64,000 bases of DNA from Qipengyuania pacifica (GTDB taxonomy: Bacteria > Pseudomonadota > Alphaproteobacteria > Sphingomonadales > Sphingomonadaceae), in contig NZ_JAHWXO010000004.1 in NCBI RefSeq assembly GCF_019857205.1, forward strand, positions 124,001 through 188,000. The letters run 5' to 3'. The notes under the pieces are model-generated. The model was given only the letters and a program-made list of their open reading frames with translations, was not told the origin of the DNA and searched no databases. This document shows, piece by piece, positions 53,068 to 61,294 of this stretch; position 1 is the stretch's first letter; every line of letters starts with the position of its first letter. The position numbers were made by a program, and so were the translations under genes.

Positions 53068-54498
53068 ATGGCATATCGCACCTTCATCCTTTCCGCCGTT
53101 TCCGCGCTTGCCCTTTCGGGCTGCGCGGTGGGGCCGGATCGCGTCTCTCCCTCCCCCCCGTCCCCGAGCGCGACTTCCGGCCCCTTCCTTTCCGCCCAAA
53201 CCGATATCGTGACCGCCAATCCGCTGCCGCAGGACTGGTGGCGGCTTTACGAAGACCCCGTGCTGGACGGACTGGTTGCAGATGCGCTGGGCGCGAATAC
53301 CGACATCCGCCAGGCGGTAGCGCGGATGGACCGCGCCCGTGCTGCCCTGCGCGGTGCGCGATCGGACCGACTGCCGACCGTCGGTCTGACCGCGTCAGCC
53401 GCCTATTCCAGAACACCGGAATTCGAGACGCCCCCCGGAGCCGATCGGACGGGTACCGGCATTTCGCTAGGTGCTGATGTGTCTTATGAAGTCGATCTGT
53501 TCGGGCGGGTCAGCGGACAGATAAGCGCGTCTCGTAACGATCTGGCTGCGGCGCAAGCGGACGCCGATGCGGTGCGGGTCATGGTCGTAGCGGATACGAC
53601 GCTGGCCTATGCCAATGCTGCCAGCGCTGCCGCGCGGATCGACGTGGCGCGATCGATCGTCGCCCTGCTCGACGACAGCCTTCGCCTGACGCGGCGACGC
53701 CACGAGGTGGGCATGGCAGACGGGCTGGCAGTCGCCCGTATCCAGAGCCTTCGCGACCAGCGGGCCGCCACCATCCCGGAAATCGAGGCGCAGCGCAGCG
53801 CCGCCCTGTTCGCGCTGGCGACGCTTACCGGACGCACGCCTGCGGAATTGCCCGCCATTTCGGGCGAGCGCTCGATTCCGCTCGAGATAGCTGCCCCCTT
53901 GCCCGTTGGCGACGGCACACAATTGCTGGCACGCAGGCCAGATGTCCGCGCGGCAGAGCAGCGGTTGCTTGCCGATACCGACAGGATCGGGGTTGCCCGC
54001 GCCGATCTCTATCCACGCATAACGCTGGGCGGTTCCGTCGGATCTTCAGCATCCAGCGTGAGCAATTTGTTTTCCGGCGGTCCGCTCGGCTTCATCCTGG
54101 GACCCTTGATCGATTGGGTCTTCCCCAACCGGGAACCGGTATTCGCGCGCATCGATGCCGCCAAAGCGGACGCGCGCGGATCGCTCGCAGCATTCGACGG
54201 GGCGATCCTCAATGCCTTGCAGGAAACCGAAACCGCCCTGTCCCGATATGCCGGGGCAATCGAGCGGCGGCGGTCTCTGGAGCAGGCGATGCAGGCAGCG
54301 ACCAAGGCGGCACGCATTACCCGCGCCCAGAACCGCGAAGGCGTTATCGATTCGCTGGATTTGCTCGATGCGGAGCGCACGCTTGCCGAAACGCGGGCCG
54401 AACTGGCCGATCAGGACGCGCTCGTCTCGAGCCGCCAGATCGATCTGTTCCGCGCTCTGGGAGGTTCATGGTCGGCCGAGCGGGAGACGGCGTCGTGA
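53068..54498 (+). CDS. NodT family outer-membrane efflux lipoprotein
   Basis: This is the TolC-like channel of the tripartite system. The 476-aa protein begins MAYRTFILSAVSALALSGC (lipobox). Repeats of the OEP family follow: PQDWWRLYEDPVLDGLVADA, ARADLYPRITLGGSVGSSA and ARITRAQNREGVIDSLDLLD. The frame is open 54 codons further upstream inside the pump gene, but the ATG at 53068 carries the signal peptide. Its TGA overlaps a GTG that opens a 33-aa ORF. Confidence 0.93.
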   Translation: MAYRTFILSAVSALALSGCAVGPDRVSPSPPSPSATSGPFLSAQTDIVTANPLPQDWWRLYEDPVLDGLVADALGANTDIRQAVARMDRARAALRGARSDRLPTVGLTASAAYSRTPEFETPPGADRTGTGISLGADVSYEVDLFGRVSGQISASRNDLAAAQADADAVRVMVVADTTLAYANAASAAARIDVARSIVALLDDSLRLTRRRHEVGMADGLAVARIQSLRDQRAATIPEIEAQRSAALFALATLTGRTPAELPAISGERSIPLEIAAPLPVGDGTQLLARRPDVRAAEQRLLADTDRIGVARADLYPRITLGGSVGSSASSVSNLFSGGPLGFILGPLIDWVFPNREPVFARIDAAKADARGSLAAFDGAILNALQETETALSRYAGAIERRRSLEQAMQAATKAARITRAQNREGVIDSLDLLDAERTLAETRAELADQDALVSSRQIDLFRALGGSWSAERETAS

Positions 54499-54596
54499 AC
54501 CTGAAGGCATTGCTGCGCCTGCATGCGGACGCTTTTCAGGCAGGCGCCGTGGGTTTCGGGGCGACCACCATCATCCTGCTGGTGACGTTGCTGTAG
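54495..54596 (+). CDS. 33-aa membrane microprotein coupled to the RND operon
   Basis: A GTG at 54495 overlaps the stop of the outer-membrane factor (GTGA) and encodes 33 residues. They start MNLKALLRLHADAFQ and then form a hydrophobic helix (AGAVGFGATTIILLVTLL) that ends the protein. There is no ORF of similar size around it and the overlap implies coupling. I see no named family. AcrZ (49 aa), which binds AcrB in E. coli, is an analogy of size, location and topology only. It is either real or a chance open frame. Confidence 0.5.
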   Translation: MNLKALLRLHADAFQAGAVGFGATTIILLVTLL

Positions 54597-54719
54597 GTTT
54601 AGTGAGCGCCGGGCAAAGGTAATCACTGCTGCCCGGCGATCATTGCCTTGCCCCGATCTGAAAACTAGGTATGCTTGCAGGCGAACGCGCAAAAGTGCGT
54701 CGGTTGGGAGTATGTTTGC

Positions 54720-56015
54720 ATGGCCTGGGATTTCGAGACCGATCCTGAATTCCAAGAAAAGCTCGACTGGATGGACGAATTCGTCCGCGAGAAGGTCGAA
54801 CCGCTGGGCCTGCTGGGCATCCATCCCTATGACGTGAAGAACCCGCGCCGCAACAAGCTGGTCCGCCCTCTTCAGGAAGAGGTGAAGGCCAGGGGACTGT
54901 GGGCGTGTCACCTCGGCCCGGAGCTCGGCGGTCAGGGTTATGGTCAGGTCAAGCTGGGCCTGATGAACGAGATCCTCGGCGGTGCGAGTTTCGCCCCGAT
55001 CGTGTTCGGCTGCCAGGCGCCCGATACCGGCAATGCAGAGATCATCGCCCATTACGGAACGCCCGAACAGAAAACACGGTATCTGCAGCCGCTGCTCGAA
55101 AACGAAATCGTTTCCGCATTCTCCATGACCGAACCGCAGGGCGGATCCGATCCGACCAATTTCATCACCAAGGCCGAACTCGACGGCAACCACTGGAAGA
55201 TTAACGGCGAGAAATGGTTTTCGACCAACGGTCGCTGGGCGGAATTCCTGATCGTCATGGCGGTGACCGATCCCGATGCTCCGCGTCACGAGCGGATGAG
55301 CATGTTCATCGTGCCGGTCAATACGCCGGGGGTCGAAATCGTCCGCAACGTCGGCGTCTATGGCCAGGAAGACGGTTCGGAAAGCTATGTGCGCTACACC
55401 GACGTGCGTGTGCCGGCGGATCATCTTCTGGGTGAACAGGGCGGTGCTTTCGCCATTTCGCAGACACGCTTGGGCGGTGGGCGCGTGCACCACGCCATGC
55501 GCACCGTCGGCAATTGCCGCCGCCTGCTCGATGCGATGAGCCGGCGTGCTGTCAGTCGCAAGACGCGGACCGGCACGATCGCCGATTACCAGGCGGTCCA
55601 GATGCAGATTGCCGACAGCTATATCGAGCTTGAACAGTTCAAGCTGTTCGTCCTGAAAACCGCGTGGATGATCGACAAATATCAGGATTACCGCAAGGTC
55701 CGCAAAGACATAGCCGCGATCAAGGCGCTGATGCCCAAGGTCTATCACGACATCGCGCACCGCTGCATCCACATCCACGGATCGCTGGGCGTTTCGAATG
55801 AAATGCCGTTCGTCGGCAGCCTCATCGGTTCGATGGTCATGGGCATCGCCGATGGGCCGACGGAAGTGCACAAGGTCACCGTCGCCAAGCAACATTTGCG
55901 CAAATATCGCGACGTCGCCGATCCGATGTTCCCCGATTATTCGCTCATAGAGCGCCGGGCCAAGGCGCGGGAAATGTACGACCCGCTCGAAGAACTGGTG
56001 GAGGCGGCGGAGTAA
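54720..56015 (+). CDS. Acyl-CoA dehydrogenase
   Basis: The 431-aa FAD flavoprotein oxidises an acyl-CoA to the 2-enoyl-CoA. Start ATG 54720 gives MAWDFETDPEFQEKLDWMDE. Family motifs are FSMTEPQGGSDPTNF (about 136-150) with the catalytic-substrate/FAD region, NGEKWFSTNGRWAEF near 163, and IHGSLGVSNEMPF near the C-terminus, as in long-chain/CaiA-like members. The chain length specificity is not known. Its neighbours, transporters and an acyl-CoA synthetase, suggest a lipid or carboxylate catabolic island. Confidence 0.93.
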   Translation: MAWDFETDPEFQEKLDWMDEFVREKVEPLGLLGIHPYDVKNPRRNKLVRPLQEEVKARGLWACHLGPELGGQGYGQVKLGLMNEILGGASFAPIVFGCQAPDTGNAEIIAHYGTPEQKTRYLQPLLENEIVSAFSMTEPQGGSDPTNFITKAELDGNHWKINGEKWFSTNGRWAEFLIVMAVTDPDAPRHERMSMFIVPVNTPGVEIVRNVGVYGQEDGSESYVRYTDVRVPADHLLGEQGGAFAISQTRLGGGRVHHAMRTVGNCRRLLDAMSRRAVSRKTRTGTIADYQAVQMQIADSYIELEQFKLFVLKTAWMIDKYQDYRKVRKDIAAIKALMPKVYHDIAHRCIHIHGSLGVSNEMPFVGSLIGSMVMGIADGPTEVHKVTVAKQHLRKYRDVADPMFPDYSLIERRAKAREMYDPLEELVEAAE

Positions 56016-56020
56016 GCCCG

Positions 56021-57496
56021 GTGCCGACGCCAGCGATGACGCGCGGACAGCGCCTGAGCTATGGTTTCGGGGCAGTGGCGAACGGCGTCAAGAACGCCGC
56101 CTTTTCCACCTATCTGCTGCTGTTCTACAATCAGGTGCTGGGGGTCCCGGCATCCATCGTTTCGACCGCGATCGCGCTGACGTTGCTGGTCGATGCCGTG
56201 GCCGATCCCTTCATCGGCCGCTGGTCGGACATGACCCGATCGCGGATCGGCCGCCGGCATCCGTTCATTCTCGGATCTGCGCTTCCGACGGCAGTATTCT
56301 TCATCCTGGCATGGTTTCCGCCCGCCGGGCTGACCGACATCCAGATGGGCGTGTGGGTATTTGCCATCGCGGCCCTGACGCGCACCTCGATCAGCGCGTT
56401 CGAAATCTCCTCCAGCGCCATGAACCCCGAACTGACCGACGATTACGCCGAGCGCACGAAACTGTTCGGCCTTCGCTACTGGTTCGGATATGTCGGGACC
56501 TTCGGCTTCACCGCCTTTTCCCTTGCCGTGTTCTTCGTTGCCACGCCCGAATACGCCCGTGGCCAGCTCAATCCCGAAGGCTATGTGAAGTTCGCATGGC
56601 TCGGCGGCGCGCTCATTTTTGCCGCCATTCTGGTGTGCGGCTTTGGAACGCTCAGCCGCGTGCCGCATCTGCGCCAGCGCGACGAACCCGGCGAAGGCGC
56701 CACGCCCACGTCCCATTTCAAGGAGATGTTCAGCGCGTTCAGCAATCGCGGCTTCCTCGCGATCTTCGCATTCGGCGTCTGCAAATACACTGCCATCGGG
56801 CTCTACGCCGCAACGACGCTGTATTTCGGCACCTATGTCTTCAAACTGGGTGCAGGACAGCTGGCCCTGCTGACGTTCGACAGTCTGGTTGCCGCAACGA
56901 TCGCTGCGCCGTTCGCCCCGAAATTCTCGCGCTGGCTAGGCAAGCGCAACACATCGATGTTCATGGCTATAGGTGGCATTCTGCTCGGCCTTTCGCCGCT
57001 GCTGCTGACTTACCTGGACCTGTTCTTCCAGCCGGGCGATCCGATGCTGCTGCCCACGCTCTTCATCATCGGCGCAGTCTACGGTGCCATGATCGCGACC
57101 TCGCTGATCAACACCTCTTCCATGCTGGCGGATGTGGTGGAAGATCACGCCGTGCGCACCGGCCAGCATACCGCCGGCGTGTTCTTCGCCGCGTCCAGTT
57201 TCATGCAGCAATGTTCGACCGGGCTCGGCATCATGATGGCAGGGATCGTGCTCGAACTATCCGATTTCCCGACCGGGGTGAACGTCGACCAGGTGACGGT
57301 GGCGATGCAGAAGAGCCTGCTGATCCACTACATACCGGCCTCCGGCGGTTTGTGGATCATCGGCGCGCTGTTCCTGCTGCTCTATCCCATCACCGAGGCC
57401 AGCCATCGTGAGAACGTCGATCGCCTGAAGTCGCGCGAGGCGCAGGCCCGAGAGCAAGCCATCCGCGATGGCGCATTTGGCTCCCCCGCCAGGTAA
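56021..57496 (+). CDS. MFS transporter, GPH (sugar:cation symporter)-like, copy 1
   Basis: The 491-aa protein has 12 membrane helices and the GPH-type opening LSYGFGAVANGVKNAAFSTY with YLLLFYNQVLGVPASIVS. RWSDMTRSRIGRRHPFI is the loop 2-3 MFS/GPH motif. It starts at GTG 56021 or ATG 56036, 5 bp after the acyl-CoA dehydrogenase, so it is probably cotranscribed. It is closely related to the next gene. Such GPH-like permeases in sphingomonads sit near lipid and terpenoid catabolic genes, but the substrate is not proved. Confidence 0.88.
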   Translation: MPTPAMTRGQRLSYGFGAVANGVKNAAFSTYLLLFYNQVLGVPASIVSTAIALTLLVDAVADPFIGRWSDMTRSRIGRRHPFILGSALPTAVFFILAWFPPAGLTDIQMGVWVFAIAALTRTSISAFEISSSAMNPELTDDYAERTKLFGLRYWFGYVGTFGFTAFSLAVFFVATPEYARGQLNPEGYVKFAWLGGALIFAAILVCGFGTLSRVPHLRQRDEPGEGATPTSHFKEMFSAFSNRGFLAIFAFGVCKYTAIGLYAATTLYFGTYVFKLGAGQLALLTFDSLVAATIAAPFAPKFSRWLGKRNTSMFMAIGGILLGLSPLLLTYLDLFFQPGDPMLLPTLFIIGAVYGAMIATSLINTSSMLADVVEDHAVRTGQHTAGVFFAASSFMQQCSTGLGIMMAGIVLELSDFPTGVNVDQVTVAMQKSLLIHYIPASGGLWIIGALFLLLYPITEASHRENVDRLKSREAQAREQAIRDGAFGSPAR

Positions 57497-57504
57497 GGAA
57501 AATA

Positions 57505-58977
57505 ATGATCGCAGATCGCTCAGCCCCCAAACTCGGGCTATCGACCAAACTGTTCTATGGCTTCGGTTCGGTTGGCTACGGCGTCAAGGACGTCGCCTTC
57601 CGCTCGTTTCTTCTTCTGTACTACAATCAGGTCATCGGCATCCGGGCCGATCTGGTGTCCTTCGCAATCCTTGTCGCATTGTGCGTCGATGCGATTTCCG
57701 ATCCGATCGTGGGGCAGTGGTCGGACACGGTCCGGACCAAATGGGGCCGACGCCACCCCTTCATGTTCCTGAGCGCGATCCCGGCCGCGGGCAGCCTGCT
57801 ATTCCTGTTCTTCCCGCCCGAAGGGATGAGCGAGACGCAGACCTTCTGGTACATCCTCGTGGTCGGCTGCTGCGTCAGGACCTTCATAACCTTCTTCGAA
57901 ATTCCGAGCAGCGCTCTCGCCCCCGAACTGACCAGCGATTACGACCAGCGCACTTCGATCGCCAGTTTCCGCTATTTCTTCGCCTATCTCGGCGGCGTCG
58001 GCATGGCGTTCCTGACCTTGCTGGTCTTCCTCGCGCCGACCGCGGAATATCCGGTCGGCCAGCTCAATCCCGAAGGCTATCGCCTTTTCGCGATTGTCGG
58101 TGCGGCCATCATGTTTGCCGCAATCCTCATCTCCAGCCTGGGAACGCTGCACCGGGTCAAATACTTCCGCATGCCGCCTGCGCGTGAGAAGATCGGCCCC
58201 ATCCGCACTTTGGTGCAGATGAAGAGCACCTTCGCGCACAAGGGGTTTTTGGCGATCGTCGCCTTCGGGGTGCTCAAATACACCTCCGTCGGCATGACCT
58301 CTGCGCTGAATATCTATTTCGGCACCTACCTGTGGGGGCTCAATTCGGCCCAACTGGCCGTGCTGACCATAGATTCGCTCACCGGGGCATTCCTTGCCCT
58401 GTTCATCGCGCCATGGGCTTCGCGTAAAATCGGCAAGCGGAACGCGGCGTTCGGCCTCGCCATCATTGCCGTGATATTCGGCAGCGCGCCCTACGTCCTT
58501 CGTCTTACCGGCAATTTCTTCGACAATGGCGATCCCCTGCTGGTGCCCGCCCTCTTTGCATTTTCGACCGTGTTTCAGATGTGCGGCGTTTCGTCGGCAG
58601 TCCTGACCCACGCAATGGTCGGCGATGTCGTCGAAGAAAGCCAACTGGCGACCGGGCGCCGCAGCGAAGGCCTGTTCTACGCGGCGAACACGCTCATGCA
58701 GAAAAGCACGTCCGGGATCGGCGTGTTCGCTGCGGGCATGCTGGTTGCGTTCGTTGGCATCGTACCGGGAATGGAACCGGCCACCATCGATCCTGCCATT
58801 CCGCGACTTCTGGCCACCGTCTACGTGCCCACATTGATCGTGCTTTATATCGGCGGGGCCGGGTTCCTGTTCGCCTACCGCATCGACAGGACCACGCACG
58901 AAGCCAGCCTGGCCGAACTCGAGAAACGCGACCGCGCCGCTGCGAGCAATGCCGACGACATTCCGGATCCATCGTGA
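57505..58977 (+). CDS. MFS transporter, GPH-like, copy 2 (tandem paralog)
   Basis: The 490-aa protein parallels copy 1 along its whole length: LFYGFGSVGYGVKDVAFRSF, LLYYNQVIGIRADLV, QWSDTVRTKWGRRHPFM, VGQLNPEGYRLF and YFGTYLWGLNSAQLAVLTI. The C-terminal end is polar (SLAELEKRDRAAASNADD). It is 8 bp after copy 1, a tandem duplication that has since diverged. The substrate may differ between copies. Confidence 0.88.
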   Translation: MIADRSAPKLGLSTKLFYGFGSVGYGVKDVAFRSFLLLYYNQVIGIRADLVSFAILVALCVDAISDPIVGQWSDTVRTKWGRRHPFMFLSAIPAAGSLLFLFFPPEGMSETQTFWYILVVGCCVRTFITFFEIPSSALAPELTSDYDQRTSIASFRYFFAYLGGVGMAFLTLLVFLAPTAEYPVGQLNPEGYRLFAIVGAAIMFAAILISSLGTLHRVKYFRMPPAREKIGPIRTLVQMKSTFAHKGFLAIVAFGVLKYTSVGMTSALNIYFGTYLWGLNSAQLAVLTIDSLTGAFLALFIAPWASRKIGKRNAAFGLAIIAVIFGSAPYVLRLTGNFFDNGDPLLVPALFAFSTVFQMCGVSSAVLTHAMVGDVVEESQLATGRRSEGLFYAANTLMQKSTSGIGVFAAGMLVAFVGIVPGMEPATIDPAIPRLLATVYVPTLIVLYIGGAGFLFAYRIDRTTHEASLAELEKRDRAAASNADDIPDPS

Positions 58978-59074
58978 GGGTCGGGCAGATGGCTGGCACA
59001 GGCATTTCGCTCCAGGGTGAGTACTGACACTGGACCCGCTGGAAAATCCCGAAGGGCTGGAAGATCTGCGCACC

Positions 59075-60343
59075 GTGCAGCAGCGCGCGATGGCGGATCA
59101 CGCGCGGTTCGTAGACGAAAACCTCAAGCGCAATTACCGCGCCAATTTCATTCATGGTGTTCTGGGGATGACCGGCTTCCGCCTGATCTATGCGCCCACC
59201 ATCATTCCCGCCTATCTGCTGCTGCTCACGGGCAGCACGGCTGCAGTCGGCCTTGGCTCGGCGCTCCTGCAACTGGGCGCCACCATCAGCCCGATCGCCA
59301 GCGGCGCCCGGATAGAGCATCGCAGCCACATCCTGCCCTACGCCATCCGCGTCGGTTCCATGATGCGGCTGATGATCCTGGGGCTTGCGCTCACGGGATA
59401 TTTCCTGACCGGCAATGTCCTGCTCTTCGCGACCTTTGCATGTTTCCTGATGCTGGGCTTTTTCACCGGTGCGCAGCGGGTCGCGTTCCAGATGCTTATG
59501 AGCAAGCTCATCCCGATACGGCAACGCGGGCGATTGCAGGGATACCGCAATTTTGCCGGCGGCCTGATCGCCGCCGTTCTCGCCTGGGCGGCAGGCAATT
59601 ATCTGATCGCCGACGAATGGCTAGGGAATGGCTACGCCACCACCTTCCTGTTTGCCTTCCTGCTGACCAGTGCAGGGCTCATCGTGCTCAAAACCATGAT
59701 CCGCGAACCTGCCGCGCCCGCCTCGCGCCCGCAGATGCCGATGAGAGAGCGCATCCGGCAGTTCCCGGAACTGTTGCACGACCGCGATTTCGCGTGGTTT
59801 CTCGTCGTCCAGTGCTTTGCCACCATGGCCCGTGTCGGCGCACCTTTCTGGACGATCTACGCCGGGACCCAGCTCGGCCTCGATGGGGCGCTGATCGGCG
59901 GGCTCAGCTTTGTGTTCCTCGGGTCGGATACGGTATCCAACATCTTCTGGGGGCCGCTGGGCGATCGCTGGGGCTTCAAGATCATCTACGTTTTTGCTCT
60001 GGGAAGCTCGATCCTCGGGGTCACCACCCTCATTATCGGCAATTCCGCCGTTCCCATCTATGCGGCCTTCGTCCTCCTCGGCGTTGGCGGGTCGGGCTGG
60101 ATGCTCGCGTCAACGACGATGGTTCTGGAATTCGGCAATGTCGAAGATATCCCGATGCGGCTCGCATTCGTGACGACGCTGGAAGGCGTAATCGCAGCGA
60201 CCGGTCCCGTCCTTGCCGGAGTGCTCGTAGCAACCAGCGGCTTCAAGCCCCTGTTCGCCATTGTCCTAGCCGCGGTGATAGCGGCCCTGATATTTCTGAT
60301 CTGGAAAGTACGGGAGCCCCGCCACCGGGAGCCCGCGATCTAG
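59075..60343 (+). CDS. MFS transporter, third in the series, start uncertain
   Basis: The 422-aa major facilitator protein has 12 helices (FIHGVLGMTGFRLIYAPTII; YRNFAGGLIAAVLAWAAGNY), more like the DHA/aromatic-acid type than its GPH-like neighbours. The open frame starts at GTG 59075 (MQQRAMADHARF). Upstream codons to 59024 lack ATG/GTG/TTG but read like a natural extension (TLDPLENPEGLEDLRT), so a CTG start or a sequencing question is possible. Alternatively, translation begins at ATG 59090. It lies 97 bp after copy 2. Confidence 0.8.
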   Translation: MQQRAMADHARFVDENLKRNYRANFIHGVLGMTGFRLIYAPTIIPAYLLLLTGSTAAVGLGSALLQLGATISPIASGARIEHRSHILPYAIRVGSMMRLMILGLALTGYFLTGNVLLFATFACFLMLGFFTGAQRVAFQMLMSKLIPIRQRGRLQGYRNFAGGLIAAVLAWAAGNYLIADEWLGNGYATTFLFAFLLTSAGLIVLKTMIREPAAPASRPQMPMRERIRQFPELLHDRDFAWFLVVQCFATMARVGAPFWTIYAGTQLGLDGALIGGLSFVFLGSDTVSNIFWGPLGDRWGFKIIYVFALGSSILGVTTLIIGNSAVPIYAAFVLLGVGGSGWMLASTTMVLEFGNVEDIPMRLAFVTTLEGVIAATGPVLAGVLVATSGFKPLFAIVLAAVIAALIFLIWKVREPRHREPAI

Positions 60344-60395
60344 GCCGCGTCAAAATTGGCGAGGAGCAGACTTTCCATCGCTCTGCGCCCCCGAC

Positions 60396-61205
60396 TTAGT
60401 CGGACTGCTCACCTGCTGCATCGTCGGAATTGGTCATTTTCTCGATGATGGACCGTCTTTGTAGCGGACCCGTTGCATCCGTCCGGCTTGTGTAAAGACC
60501 GGTAAGATAGGCCCGATCATTATCCGTGAGCAGGAAAGGCTGATCTTCGCGCTCTCGACTGAACATCGAAAGTATCGATGTGTTCGGCCACGCCTCGCCA
60601 AGCACCGGATTGCCCAGGGCGACCATGGAAAGGTAATCAGAAATTTCGTTGAGCCCGAATGCACCAATTTCCTGCCCGTCGACCAGAACCAGCATCATGT
60701 AGATCGCCGGTCGTTCCGATTTTTTTAGACGCGAGCGTTTTACAGCGCAGCCTTCGAACCCACACGGATCACTCAGGCTTATCCAGCGGACGGGATTTTT
60801 TGTCTCGACGAAATCGGTCAGGCGATCCCTGCCTTGCCCACCCAAAAAAACTGTCCGGCTCTTGGCGAGCGCCGCTGCCATAGCCTGCGCGTCGTTGTCG
60901 AACATGATCAGCATGCTTGTGCGGCAACCTTTGGCGTAAGCCCGCAATCCGAGTGATTCTGCCACGCGCGCGATATTCTGTTTGATCAGTGCGGCCTGGC
61001 CTTCGTCGACACCTACGATGCGGGGACAGATGGCCCTATCCCATCGTGCAAGCTGTCTGGTCCGGTCCGCGTCGGTAAGTGCTTGCACGAATTTCTGGGC
61101 TTCAAGTTTGCGGCCCTCGACCACGATGTCTCCATCTGAAGGCGCCGGCGTGGTGGACGAAGGAGCAACGAGAAGGGCGAGTGTGATAGCGAGGCTTTTG
61201 AGCAT
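60396..61205 (-). CDS. Exported protein of unknown function
   Basis: The 269-aa protein begins with a signal peptide (MLKSLAITLALLVAPSSTTP). I do not recognise a domain. Four cysteines occur after the signal (ICPRIVG, AKGCRTS, DPCGFEGCAV), which could form two disulfides in the periplasm. The first residues after the signal, DGDIVVEGRKLEAQKFVQAL, resemble those of uncharacterised exported proteins I recall from sphingomonads; this could not be checked here. It is convergent with the third MFS gene and downstream of the tandem TetR gene. Confidence 0.7.
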   Translation of the reverse strand: MLKSLAITLALLVAPSSTTPAPSDGDIVVEGRKLEAQKFVQALTDADRTRQLARWDRAICPRIVGVDEGQAALIKQNIARVAESLGLRAYAKGCRTSMLIMFDNDAQAMAAALAKSRTVFLGGQGRDRLTDFVETKNPVRWISLSDPCGFEGCAVKRSRLKKSERPAIYMMLVLVDGQEIGAFGLNEISDYLSMVALGNPVLGEAWPNTSILSMFSREREDQPFLLTDNDRAYLTGLYTSRTDATGPLQRRSIIEKMTNSDDAAGEQSD

Positions 61206-61294
61206 TCCATTAGCATCGCAATTTTTGTCGCAAAAACAACACCCTCGATTCAGAAGCCCGTTCGGCCACGACGAAGTGTGCTATACCTGATCGA

